A DNA stretch of 64,000 bases from an uncultured Bacteroides sp. (GTDB lineage Bacteria; Bacteroidota; Bacteroidia; Bacteroidales; Bacteroidaceae). The notes beneath the pieces were generated by a model. The model was not told where the DNA came from and did not search any database. It saw only the letters and a list, made by a program, of their open reading frames with translations. Position numbers and translations under genes: made by a program. Positions 27,043 to 35,517 of this stretch are shown here, in pieces. Each line of letters starts with the position of its first letter. Position 1 is the first letter of the stretch. The DNA lies in the NCBI GenBank assembly GCA_900556625.1, contig USPQ01000002.1:6507-70506 (forward strand), given 5' to 3'.

Positions 27043-28883
27043 TCTGCAATATATTTCTTCTTTTCTATTTTCTCTTTCAGTGTTTTCGATTCACTACCCA
27101 TTTCCAATGCTTTCTTCCAGTATTTCAGTGCACCTTCCACATCACCGGTCATAAAATAGATATCACCGCAGTGTTCCACAACCACATCACTCTTTTCTTC
27201 GTCACTCTTCATTGCATTATCAATGTAGATACGAGCTTCTGCATAGTTGCCCTTCTCAAAAAGAATCCAAGCGTATGTGTCGAGATAAGTGGCATTGTTA
27301 GGTTCGGCCTTCACCGTCTTGTAACTCATTTCTTCCGCCTTATCCAGATCGCGGCGTTCCACAGACAAATAATAAGCATAATTATTCAATGTACCAATAT
27401 TGGACGGATTATACACTAAAGCCGAATCATAGGCTGCGTATGCTTCCTTCATTTGTTTCTTGGTATGATAGATATCCCCCATAATTGAGTAGAAATTCGA
27501 GACTATTTCTTTCCGCGTGTCAGTCGTCACACGTTCCAGCGCCTTGGTACAAACGCTCAACACACTGTCCGGCTGTTCTGCCTGATGATAGGCAATGGCT
27601 AGATAATAATAGAAATCCAATGCATCCGGAGTAGCCTCAATACCCGGTTCGCAGACTTTTATAATCTGTTTATAGTCTTCCTTCTTTATCGCCGCACTTA
27701 TCAGCATAAGACGGGCAGCTTTATTAGTCGGATCCAAATCAACAACCTGTTCCAGTACCGGCACCGCCTCTGCTTCCATACTTTTCGACAACAGATATTG
27801 TGCATAAAGCATCGGAACCTGCGGATCATCCAGATCTTGTTCCATCATCCGGTCAAACAAGGCGATCACTTCCGTACTATCTTTTACCGATGATTGTTCA
27901 TTCTCCACAATCACCTGACGCATGACACTGATTTTTGTATCCGGAGTAACTTTCTTATTCAGCAATAACGTATCGAGTTGTTGCTGGTATAGTTCCTTCT
28001 GACCCGTCTGTTCATAATAAGATGCCATTGAAAAGAGAGCCATTGGATTATCCGGTTCTACTGACAATACCTTCTGATAAGCCTCATATGCTTCCTCTTG
28101 TTTTCCGTTCTGAAGATATACATCCCCCAATATCACCTGATAACGCATATCTGCCGGATATTCATTGACAAGACTCTCTATTTCCTGAAAAGCCTTCTTG
28201 TCATCCTTCATCTGAAGATAAATACGGAATTTCTCCATCGACAACTGTTCATTCTTACCTAAGCGTTTTTCCAGCCGGTTCAGCGTAGAAATTACATCAC
28301 TGTACTTCTCCTGTCGTCCATAGATATCGAGAAGATTGAACAGAGGATCTTGCTTGGTCGGGAAACGGGTTACCATTTCTTCAAGCAACGTAACAGCTTT
28401 ATCCAACTCATTCTGTTGTTGATACAGACTCACCAGCCCTTGACTATACCAGTAATTATCAGGTGCATAAGTCACAGCCTTTTCCAAGGCTGCCTGCCCT
28501 TGCGGCACTTGACGGAGAAACATATAATACTGGGATATTTCGTAAAGCGCAGAAGAAGCATTCGGGTGAATGTCCAGACAATGTTCCAACAACCCGAAAG
28601 CCGCGTCATACTCTTTCTTTTCTTTCATCCGCATGGCTTCCAGAAAAAAATAGTCATACTTACGCTGTTGCTCCTCTGTTAATTGAGAAGCCAAAGCTTC
28701 TTCCTTCTGAACTTTTTTCTTTTTATCCTTCTTTTTCTTAACCTTCTTTGTAACTGCATTCGCGCCAAGAGCATACCCCGACACCATAACCGCACCTCCT
28801 GCTACACTCCCCACCACTTGCACAGCCATGCAGGAAGTAAGCAGCAAAGTACTTAACAACGAGAATAATAGTATCCTTTTCAT
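27039..28883 (-). CDS. tetratricopeptide-repeat lipoprotein
   Basis: A 614-residue lipoprotein (Cys18, LLTSC) with a glycine/alanine-rich segment, a lysine-rich stretch (KKVKKKKDKKKK) and then at least ten TPR-type helical pairs from about residue 75 to the end (for example AFGLLEHCLDIHPNASSALY, EEAYEAYQKVLSVEPDNPMA and AEEMSYKTVKAEPNNATYLD). It probably scaffolds envelope proteins in the periplasm. It overlaps dut and the DUF4292 gene by four bases each. Confidence 0.92.
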   Translation of the reverse strand: MKRILLFSLLSTLLLTSCMAVQVVGSVAGGAVMVSGYALGANAVTKKVKKKKDKKKKVQKEEALASQLTEEQQRKYDYFFLEAMRMKEKKEYDAAFGLLEHCLDIHPNASSALYEISQYYMFLRQVPQGQAALEKAVTYAPDNYWYSQGLVSLYQQQNELDKAVTLLEEMVTRFPTKQDPLFNLLDIYGRQEKYSDVISTLNRLEKRLGKNEQLSMEKFRIYLQMKDDKKAFQEIESLVNEYPADMRYQVILGDVYLQNGKQEEAYEAYQKVLSVEPDNPMALFSMASYYEQTGQKELYQQQLDTLLLNKKVTPDTKISVMRQVIVENEQSSVKDSTEVIALFDRMMEQDLDDPQVPMLYAQYLLSKSMEAEAVPVLEQVVDLDPTNKAARLMLISAAIKKEDYKQIIKVCEPGIEATPDALDFYYYLAIAYHQAEQPDSVLSVCTKALERVTTDTRKEIVSNFYSIMGDIYHTKKQMKEAYAAYDSALVYNPSNIGTLNNYAYYLSVERRDLDKAEEMSYKTVKAEPNNATYLDTYAWILFEKGNYAEARIYIDNAMKSDEEKSDVVVEHCGDIYFMTGDVEGALKYWKKALEMGSESKTLKEKIEKKKYIAE

Positions 28884-29314
28884 TTTTTTCCTGTGTGACC
28901 GAAGCCGCCGGCTCCCCGTTCCGTTTCATCCAATACTTCCACTTCCTGCCATACGGCCTGTTCATGTTTTGCTATCACCATTTGTGCAATACGTTCACCG
29001 TCTTCAATCACAAAAGTTTCCGATGACAGATTAACTAAAATAATACAAATCTCTCCCCGATAATCTGCATCAATGGTTCCCGGAGAATTGAGAACGGTAA
29101 TCCCTTTCTTGATGGCCAAACCACTACGCGGACGAATTTGCGCTTCAAATCCCTGTGGGAGAGCAATATATAGTCCGGTAGGCACCAGGCAGCGTTGTAG
29201 CGGTTCCAATGTGATAGGTTCGGAAAGATTAGCACGGATATCCATTCCTGCAGACAATTCAGTGGCATAAGCCGGAAGCGAGTGCTTCGATTTATTGATA
29301 ACTTGAATATTCAT
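28880..29314 (-). CDS. dut: dUTP diphosphatase
   Basis: A 144-residue trimeric dUTPase that hydrolyses dUTP to dUMP, keeping uracil out of DNA. All five family motifs are visible: AGMDIRANL, PRSGLAIKKG, the LNSPGTIDADYRGEI loop with catalytic Asp, RIAQMVI and the C-terminal ERGAGGFGHTGK arm. It is the first gene of a four-gene operon with four-base overlaps throughout, and is divergent from dgt. Confidence 0.97.
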   Translation of the reverse strand: MNIQVINKSKHSLPAYATELSAGMDIRANLSEPITLEPLQRCLVPTGLYIALPQGFEAQIRPRSGLAIKKGITVLNSPGTIDADYRGEICIILVNLSSETFVIEDGERIAQMVIAKHEQAVWQEVEVLDETERGAGGFGHTGKK

Positions 29315-29371
29315 AAATACACGTTTACTATATTAACGGGCGAAAATACACATTTTGAACTGAAAAATAGT

Positions 29372-29379
29372 TAAGTTTG
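29372..29379 (+). promoter_or_regulatory. possible -7 element of dgt
   Basis: TAAGTTTG matches TAnnTTTG and lies 34 bases before the first possible ATG. The nearest TTTG (29354-29357) is only 14 bases away, shorter than the usual spacer, so the -33 element is unclear. Confidence 0.45.
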
Positions 29380-29412
29380 CAGTTAAATAATGTACCGGCA
29401 ACTAATTTGTGA

Positions 29413-30786
29413 ATGGTAAATAACGAAATAATGATTAAAATGATGAATTGGAACCAATTAATATCTGCAAAACGCTTCGGAATGGAAGAGTTCCATGAAG
29501 AACGCCAGGAAAACCGTTCGGAATTTCAACGGGACTATGACCGCCTCATTTTCTCCGCCCCTTTCCGCCGACTGCAAAACAAAACCCAAGTATTCCCCTT
29601 ACCGGGCAGTATCTTCGTACACAACCGGCTCACACACAGCCTTGAAGTATCCTGTGTCGGACGTTCGTTAGGAAATGACGTCGCAAAAGCGATTCTTGAG
29701 CGCCAGCCCGAACTGCAGGAGTCTTTCCTACCGGAAATAGGTTCTATCGTTTCCGCTGCCTGCCTGGCGCACGACTTGGGCAACCCGCCTTTCGGACATT
29801 CCGGCGAACGGGCCATATCTACTTTTTTTTCTGAAGGTAAAGGACAATTCTTAAAGGACAAGCAACCGGATGGAGAACAACTTTCTTCGATGGAATGGGA
29901 AGATTTGACACATTTTGAAGGAAATGCGAACGCATTCCGACTGCTCACACACCAATTTGAAGGACGCCGGAAAGGAGGATTTGCCATGACTTACACGACA
30001 TTAGCTTCCATTGTGAAATACCCTTTTTCATCCAGTCTTGCAGGTACGAAATCAAAATTCGGCTTCTTTGTCAGCGAAGAAGAGAGTTTTCACAGAATTG
30101 CTACGGAACTGGGGCTTACTTTGCTCAACGAACACCCGCTGAAATATGCACGCCACCCACTGGTATACCTGGTAGAAGCTGCCGATGATATCTGTTATCA
30201 GATGATGGACATTGAAGACGCCCATAAATTGAAAATTCTCACAACCGAAGAAACTAAAGAACTGCTAATGGCATACTTCAACGAAGAACGGCAGGCGCAT
30301 ATCCAAAAAACATTCCATATCGTAAATGACACCAATGAACAAATCGCTTACCTACGTTCTTCTGTGATCGGATTATTAATCCGGGAATGTACACGTGTAT
30401 TTTTGGAACACGAGCAAGAAATACTTTCCGGCACATTTGAAGAAGCACTTATCAAACATATCTCCGAACGTCCGGCAAAGGCTTACAAGCATTGTGCCGA
30501 AGTTTCGATCAAGAAGATTTACCGCTCACGAGATGTACTGGACATCGAATTAGCCGGCTTCCGGGTTATCAGTACCCTACTTGAGTTAATGGTAGATGCG
30601 GTGACCTCACCCGGAAAGGCTTACTCCGAACTTCTAATTAACCGGGTCTCCAGCCAGTACAATATAAAAGCACCTGCACTCTATGAAAGAATACAGGCGG
30701 TACTTGATTATATATCGGGAATGACTGATGTCTTTGCTCTTGACCTCTACCGCAAGATTAACGGTAACAGTCTGCCTGCGGTGTAA
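29413..30786 (+). CDS. dgt: dGTP triphosphohydrolase
   Basis: A 457-residue HD-domain enzyme that converts dGTP to deoxyguanosine and triphosphate. The HD signature is visible: His75 in RLTHSLEV, His120-Asp121 in CLAHDLGNPPFGHSGE, and the later Asp in EAADDICYQ. Downstream ATGs at 29431, 29440 and 29443 are alternatives; MNWNQLISAKRFG from 29443 looks like the usual family start. The gene is divergent from dut, so two dNTP-pool enzymes are paired. Its 3' end overlaps the convergent glsB-like gene by 29 bases. Confidence 0.93.
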   Translation: MVNNEIMIKMMNWNQLISAKRFGMEEFHEERQENRSEFQRDYDRLIFSAPFRRLQNKTQVFPLPGSIFVHNRLTHSLEVSCVGRSLGNDVAKAILERQPELQESFLPEIGSIVSAACLAHDLGNPPFGHSGERAISTFFSEGKGQFLKDKQPDGEQLSSMEWEDLTHFEGNANAFRLLTHQFEGRRKGGFAMTYTTLASIVKYPFSSSLAGTKSKFGFFVSEEESFHRIATELGLTLLNEHPLKYARHPLVYLVEAADDICYQMMDIEDAHKLKILTTEETKELLMAYFNEERQAHIQKTFHIVNDTNEQIAYLRSSVIGLLIRECTRVFLEHEQEILSGTFEEALIKHISERPAKAYKHCAEVSIKKIYRSRDVLDIELAGFRVISTLLELMVDAVTSPGKAYSELLINRVSSQYNIKAPALYERIQAVLDYISGMTDVFALDLYRKINGNSLPAV

Positions 30787-31771
30787 CGACTTTAGGAGTA
30801 AACGCCTCATCCTCCTCACAAGGCATTTTCAACGCATCCGGATGACTTTCAATAAACGTCTGGATGTGGCGCATGCGCTTGTCCTCCAATATTTCATCTA
30901 CAGCAATCAGGATTCCGGTTTCTTCTACATCCCCAAACTCATAGTTGATAGCTGTGCCAAACATACGCATAGTGGGACTCAAGCTCATATAAGCATTTAC
31001 CAACGGTGGAATATTATATCCTAATTTGCGAATCTCACAATTCAGAATCTTATAATCTTCTTTAAACGTATTCTTGCAGAACAACGCTTTCAGTTCTTCT
31101 TCGGAAGTTTCCGATTTTAACGGGTCCATTGGAGTCACCAGATGTTCTTTATCACAGAAATGCTTCTTGAGGAAATAAAGAATCATATCGCGACCGCGAC
31201 GGTGATAACTGGGATACATGGTCACTTTACCAAAGAAGTATTTCACATTCGGCATGACAACAGTCAACGCCCCCAATCCATCCCAAAGATTATCCAAAGC
31301 AAACAGACCTTTGCTTCCGGCACGGGTAGACTGGTATTCAAGCGTCACAAACGAGCGTCCCAATTCGATTGTTTGAGGCAGATATTCTTTAATAAAAGTA
31401 TCCGAAAAATGGAACATGTGGGAAGTAGCCAGAATCGGCGCCCCTTTCTCATCAAAGCGCACATCTGTCCCGAGCAGATACCGATATCCCCCCAGAATTT
31501 CTTCCGCTTCCGGGTTCCATACAATTAACTGCTTGTAAGGATGCTCCATTGTGTCGTATTCATCAATATCCATTGACAAACCTGTCCCTCCACCGGCAGC
31601 ACGGAAAGCTATCTCACGCAAACGACCGATTTCCCTCATCACATTAGGAGCGTTCAGGTGAGTAATAATATAAATCTGATTATTACTCTTATTCGTCATT
31701 CGTAAGCGTTTGTCCTCCGTCAACTCTGCCTTCAGCAGTTCCTTGCTTATCGGTTTAATAATATCTTCCAT
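30758..31771 (-). CDS. glsB: GNAT-family N-acyltransferase, glycine lipid synthesis (GlsB-like)
   Basis: A 337-residue acyltransferase of the OlsB/hemolysin type, with GRLREIAFRAAGGGTGLSMD, EILGGYRYLLG and ELGRSFVTLEYQ. In B. thetaiotaomicron the adjacent pair glsB and glsA makes glycine lipids: GlsB N-acylates glycine with a 3-hydroxy fatty acid. The neighbour encodes a PlsC-type acyltransferase, matching that pair, so I assign it by family and context. An ornithine-lipid role is the alternative. It follows the partner gene by 26 bases. Confidence 0.8.
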   Translation of the reverse strand: MEDIIKPISKELLKAELTEDKRLRMTNKSNNQIYIITHLNAPNVMREIGRLREIAFRAAGGGTGLSMDIDEYDTMEHPYKQLIVWNPEAEEILGGYRYLLGTDVRFDEKGAPILATSHMFHFSDTFIKEYLPQTIELGRSFVTLEYQSTRAGSKGLFALDNLWDGLGALTVVMPNVKYFFGKVTMYPSYHRRGRDMILYFLKKHFCDKEHLVTPMDPLKSETSEEELKALFCKNTFKEDYKILNCEIRKLGYNIPPLVNAYMSLSPTMRMFGTAINYEFGDVEETGILIAVDEILEDKRMRHIQTFIESHPDALKMPCEEDEAFTPKVVTPQADCYR

Positions 31772-31797
31772 ATTCCTTGTTATAGTTGTTCTATCAG

Positions 31798-32616
31798 TTA
31801 CAGTTTATACACAATATCCTTTACGTATTCAGCCCACTGTGCAGGTGTTTTCGACTTATCGAAAGTCTGCCAGGGAATAGGTTTACCAAAGGTGACAGTA
31901 AAAGTTTTATGGCGGTTTTTAAACATTTCATCCGCAAGATACAACATAGCGATGTTAAACTTAATCCCCAATGCCTTACAAATATTGGCCAGATTGTAGA
32001 AGAAATCAGAATTCCTGCCGCCAAAGTGCACAGGTATCACATCACGTTTTGTTTGTACGCTCTTTACCACAAATGTTTTTTTCCATTCCAGATCACGAAT
32101 CACTCCGTTATAACGACGCGAGCACAGCCCGGCGGGAAACATGATCAGTTGATTATCGGACTGGAATCCGGCTTCCACCATTTTCGGAAAGTCCTTCGCC
32201 TGCTTCCCTGTTTTATTAATCGGAATACAAAGCGGAGCAAGTCCGCGCAAGTTCATCAGCAGGTCATTTACCAGATATTTCACTTTTCCGTCATAGTGAC
32301 GCCCCAGCACATAGCCCAGCGCAACTCCGTCTTGTCCGCCCAGCGGATGATTGGAAACGAAAGTATACAGCCCGTCTTTGGGAAGATTCTCAATGCCTTT
32401 CACATCTACTTTTGCGTCCAGAAAGTCCATACACGCTTCCAGAAAGTCCACTCCCACCTTGTCTTTCGATTCATCCAGAAATATGTTTATCTCATCCTGA
32501 TGAACGATTCTTTTTAAATAAGAAGTCACAAACTTAGGGATGTACTTATAGTGCTTCGAAGCCTTCGTCCGAAGTATCTTATCGACATCAATCAAAAATA
32601 AAGAGTCATCAGTCAT
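31798..32616 (-). CDS. glsA: PlsC-type O-acyltransferase, glycine lipid synthesis (GlsA-like)
   Basis: A 272-residue membrane-associated acyltransferase with the family motifs VSNHPLGGQDG (His and Asp five residues apart, not the four of classical PlsC) and IMFPAGLCSRR as substrate-binding block. In glycine lipid synthesis GlsA O-acylates the N-acyl-glycine made by GlsB. The ATG at 32616 (MTDDSLFLID) is chosen because a promoter lies at 32641-32673, inside the longer possible frame that reaches 32712. Confidence 0.8.
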   Translation of the reverse strand: MTDDSLFLIDVDKILRTKASKHYKYIPKFVTSYLKRIVHQDEINIFLDESKDKVGVDFLEACMDFLDAKVDVKGIENLPKDGLYTFVSNHPLGGQDGVALGYVLGRHYDGKVKYLVNDLLMNLRGLAPLCIPINKTGKQAKDFPKMVEAGFQSDNQLIMFPAGLCSRRYNGVIRDLEWKKTFVVKSVQTKRDVIPVHFGGRNSDFFYNLANICKALGIKFNIAMLYLADEMFKNRHKTFTVTFGKPIPWQTFDKSKTPAQWAEYVKDIVYKL

Positions 32617-32640
32617 TCTTTTCAAATAAAAATGATGCCA

Positions 32641-32673
32641 CAAAATTAGCGGTTCTTTTTTATTAATCGCAAT
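32641..32673 (-). promoter_or_regulatory. promoter of the gls-like operon
   Basis: On the minus strand TAATTTTG (32648-32641) matches TAnnTTTG, with ATTG (32673-32670) as a three-of-four -33 element and a 21-base spacer. It supports the start at 32616. Confidence 0.65.
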
Positions 32674-32876
32674 AATTTGGTAGAAAATGCAGGAATTAAG
32701 TTCACATCGCAAAAAAACAACACCTAAAAACTATCAAATATGACCTAAAATCTATCCGCAGATAGTTTTTCCCCTAAAGAAAGTTGGATTCCCCCCTACC
32801 GGACTCCGGGAAATGCTGTAAACTTGCATCATCGAAATTATTACAACGAATACTCACAATTTAAAAAGCAACGTAT

Positions 32877-33380
32877 ATGAAAAGTTTAAGCTTCAGAAAA
32901 GATTTAGTAGGAGTACAAGATGAACTACTCCGGTTCGCTTATAAACTGACAACCGACCGCGAAGAAGCAAACGATTTGTTGCAGGAAACATCATTGAAAG
33001 CATTAGATAACGAAGACAAATATACGCCTGACACTAATTTCAAGGGCTGGATGTACACCATCATGCGTAACATCTTTATCAACAACTACCGCAAAGTAGT
33101 TCGTGACCAAACATTTGTAGACCAGACCGATAACCTCTATCATTTGAACCTGCCGCAAGACGGTAGTTTTGAAAGTACGGAAAGAGCTTATGACCTGAAA
33201 GAGATGCACCGTGTAGTCAATGCTCTTCCTAAAGAATACAGAGTTCCGTTTGCCATGCACGTTTCCGGTTTCAAATACCGCGAAATTGCAGAGAAACTGA
33301 ACCTACCGTTAGGCACCGTTAAAAGCCGTATCTTCTTCACCCGACAGAAATTGCAGGAAGAATTGAAAGATTTCCGCTAG
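32877..33380 (+). CDS. ECF-type RNA polymerase sigma factor
   Basis: A 167-residue sigma-70 family factor of the ECF class. Region 2 is seen at about 10-75 (LLRFAYKLTTDREEANDLLQ, then FKGWMYTIMRNIFINNYRK) and region 4 at about 110-165 (LPKEYRVPFAMHVSGFKYRE, then LPLGTVKSRIFFTRQKLQEE). No anti-sigma gene is adjacent and a terminator follows, so it is a single-gene unit. Its regulon is unknown; it resembles widely conserved Bacteroidales ECF factors not tied to SusCD loci. Confidence 0.93.
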   Translation: MKSLSFRKDLVGVQDELLRFAYKLTTDREEANDLLQETSLKALDNEDKYTPDTNFKGWMYTIMRNIFINNYRKVVRDQTFVDQTDNLYHLNLPQDGSFESTERAYDLKEMHRVVNALPKEYRVPFAMHVSGFKYREIAEKLNLPLGTVKSRIFFTRQKLQEELKDFR

Positions 33381-33454
33381 ACCTTAACTATATAACTTTC
33401 AAACTTCAAATTAAATAATTTATTAAATGTAGATTTTTAGTTGTGTCAATGGTT

Positions 33455-33492
33455 AAAGGCAGAAGTGATTAAAGCACTTCTGCCTTTTTTTT
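33455..33492 (+). terminator. rho-independent terminator after the sigma gene
   Basis: GGCAGAAGTG (33458-33467) pairs perfectly with CACTTCTGCC (33475-33484), extended by AAA/TTT, followed by eight T. A textbook terminator separating the sigma gene from the dcw cluster. No gene is supported in 33493-33669. Confidence 0.92.
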
Positions 33493-33669
33493 CTTTACTG
33501 CTAAGAAAAAAAAAGATTTGCCGCCTGACAATTCCTTTTTCCCTATACAGACAAAATCTGCTGTTTGACAAAGCATATTTCCCCACTGATAAAGACTTAT
33601 CAAAGCTACATCATTTTCAAGCAAATAGACATTTAACAATCTGTTGAAAACTTCTCTGAAAGTTTTTTA

Positions 33670-33709
33670 TGGAAAATTGTGGGGAATTGTGGGGAATTTC
33701 ATACTTTTA
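33670..33709 (+). promoter_or_regulatory. MraZ-box repeats and promoter of the dcw cluster
   Basis: Three 10-bp direct repeats start at 33670, 33680 and 33690 (TGGAAAATTG, TGGGGAATTG, TGGGGAATTT). MraZ from other bacteria binds TGGG-type direct repeats with 10-bp period upstream of its own operon. TTGT at 33677-33680 and TACTTTTA at 33702-33709 (one base off TAnnTTTG) would form the promoter, so bound MraZ would cover the -33 region. Autorepression is inferred. Confidence 0.7.
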
Positions 33710-33732
33710 CGGTCGCTTATTATAATAAGGTA

Positions 33733-34203
33733 ATGATACGTTTTTTAGGGAATATTGAAGCCAAGGCGGACGCCAAAGGAAGGGTGTTTATCCCCGCCAC
33801 CTTCAGGAAGCAGTTGCAAATTGCTTCTGAAGAGAAGCTTATTATGCGTAAAGACGTATTTCAGGACTGTCTGACTCTGTACCCCGAGAGCGTGTGGAAC
33901 GAGGAATTAAACGAGCTTCGGAGCAGGCTCAATAAATGGAACAGCAAACATCAACTCATTTTCAGGCAGTTTGTGAGTGACGTTGAGGTGGTGACTCCCG
34001 ACAACAACGGGCGCATACTAATCCCCAAACGGTATTTACAGATATGCAATATCCACGGGGATATACGCTTTATCGGTATCGACAACAAGATAGAGATCTG
34101 GGCGAAGGAACGGGCCGAACAGCCGTTTATGTCGCCTGAGGAGTTCGGTGCAGCATTAGAAGAAATTATGAACGACGAAAATAGACAAGATGGAGAAAGA
34201 TGA
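33733..34203 (+). CDS. mraZ: MraZ transcription regulator of the dcw cluster
   Basis: A 156-residue AbrB-fold DNA-binding protein with two SpoVT/AbrB-like repeats (IEAKADAKGRVFIPATFRKQ near 8-27, VVTPDNNGRILIPKRYL near 84-100). It acts as a repressor or tuner of the division gene cluster. The ATG at 33733 gives the conventional start MIRFLGNIEAK; a frame extending to 33679 would run through the promoter region. It overlaps rsmH by 14 bases. Confidence 0.94.
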   Translation: MIRFLGNIEAKADAKGRVFIPATFRKQLQIASEEKLIMRKDVFQDCLTLYPESVWNEELNELRSRLNKWNSKHQLIFRQFVSDVEVVTPDNNGRILIPKRYLQICNIHGDIRFIGIDNKIEIWAKERAEQPFMSPEEFGAALEEIMNDENRQDGER

Positions 34204-35104
34204 ATTGACATACCACGTGCCTGTATTGCTAAAAGAGAGCGTTGACGGGATGAATATTCGTCCGGACGGAACGTATGTAGACGTTACGTTTGGAGGAGCA
34301 GGTCATTCGCGCGAGATTCTTTCGCGACTCGGAGAAGGCGGACGGTTGCTGGGATTTGATCAGGACGAAGATGCCGAACGGAACATTGTCAACGATCCTC
34401 ATTTCACCTTTGTACGCAGTAATTTCCGTTACTTGCACAATTTTCTGCGTTATCACAACATTGAACAGGTAGACGCAATTCTTGCCGACCTCGGCGTCTC
34501 CTCTCACCACTTCGATGACAGCGAACGTGGTTTCTCCTTCCGTTTCGACGGAGACTTGGACATGCGCATGAATAAACGGGCGGGACTCACAGCGGCTGAT
34601 ATACTTAATACATATGAGGAAGAACGCCTGGCGGATATTTTTTATCTGTATGGCGAACTGAAAAATAGCCGCAAGCTGGCATCAGTAATCGTAAAGGCCA
34701 GAAACGGACAGCAGATTCGGACGATCGGTGAATTTCTGGAGATTATCAAACCGCTCTTCGGCCGTGAACGCGAAAAGAAAGAGCTTGCTAAAGTATTTCA
34801 GGCATTGCGGATTGAAGTAAATCAGGAAATGGAAGCGTTGAAAGAAATGTTGCTAGCCGCAACCGAAGCATTGAAACCGGGCGGAAGGCTGGTAGTAATC
34901 ACCTATCATTCATTGGAAGACCGTATGGTAAAGAATATCATGAAGACGGGTAATGTGGAAGGTAAAGCGGAAAGTGATTTCTTCGGAAACCTGCAGACGC
35001 CGTTCCGTCTTGTCAACAACAAAGTTATTGTACCCGACCAGGCGGAGATCGAAAGAAATCCACGGTCGAGAAGTGCCAAATTACGAATTGCAGAGAAAAA
35101 ATAA
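34190..35104 (+). CDS. rsmH: 16S rRNA (cytosine(1402)-N4)-methyltransferase
   Basis: A 304-residue SAM-dependent methyltransferase (MraW) acting on C1402 of 16S rRNA in the decoding centre. Motifs seen: YHVPVLLKESVDGM, DVTFGGAGHSREIL (SAM site), DQDEDAERN, LADLGVSSHHFDDSERGFSF and VVITYHSLEDRMVK. Length is usual. It is the second gene of the dcw cluster. Confidence 0.97.
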   Translation: MEKDELTYHVPVLLKESVDGMNIRPDGTYVDVTFGGAGHSREILSRLGEGGRLLGFDQDEDAERNIVNDPHFTFVRSNFRYLHNFLRYHNIEQVDAILADLGVSSHHFDDSERGFSFRFDGDLDMRMNKRAGLTAADILNTYEEERLADIFYLYGELKNSRKLASVIVKARNGQQIRTIGEFLEIIKPLFGREREKKELAKVFQALRIEVNQEMEALKEMLLAATEALKPGGRLVVITYHSLEDRMVKNIMKTGNVEGKAESDFFGNLQTPFRLVNNKVIVPDQAEIERNPRSRSAKLRIAEKK

Positions 35105-35115
35105 TAAAAGGAAGT

Positions 35116-35469
35116 ATGGAAGAAGCAGTAAACAAGAAGGCAGACGAAAGCAAGAAGAAGAAACGCACTTCACTGAAAAGTATCTTGGGCGGCGACATTC
35201 TGGCTACCGACTTTTTCCGTCGCCAGACGAAGTTGCTGGTACTGATTATGGTATTTATTATCTTCTACATCCACAACCGCTACGCCAGTCAGCAGCAGCA
35301 GATCGAGATAGACCGGTTGAAAAAAGAATTGACAGATATCAAATATGATGCGCTGACACGTAGTTCGGAACTAATGGAGAAGAGCCGCCAGTCTCGTATC
35401 GAAGAGTATATTTCAAGTAAGGAAAGCGATTTGCAGACTTCTACGAATCCTCCTTACCTTATTAAATAA
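35116..35469 (+). CDS. ftsL: FtsL-like division protein
   Basis: A 117-residue single-pass membrane protein: a basic cytoplasmic N-terminus of about 40 residues, a membrane helix (about 42-57, LLVLIMVFIIFYI) and a periplasmic coiled coil (about 60-95). Size, topology and position between rsmH and ftsI fit FtsL, a septal scaffold acting with FtsB/FtsQ. Sequence conservation in this family is low, so the name rests mainly on context. Confidence 0.82.
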   Translation: MEEAVNKKADESKKKKRTSLKSILGGDILATDFFRRQTKLLVLIMVFIIFYIHNRYASQQQQIEIDRLKKELTDIKYDALTRSSELMEKSRQSRIEEYISSKESDLQTSTNPPYLIK

Positions 35470-35517
35470 GTGAAGAGTTGAAAATTGAGAGTTGAGAGTT
35501 TTTAAAAGACGAGCACT

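Noticed and set aside
31786..32517. 243-residue plus-strand frame opposite the glsA-like gene
   Set aside because: The minus-strand acyltransferase has clear motifs; the plus-strand translation has none.
33441..33647. 68-residue plus-strand frame
   Set aside because: It starts at the edge of and runs through a perfect rho-independent terminator, has no recognisable protein features and lies in the gap before mraZ.
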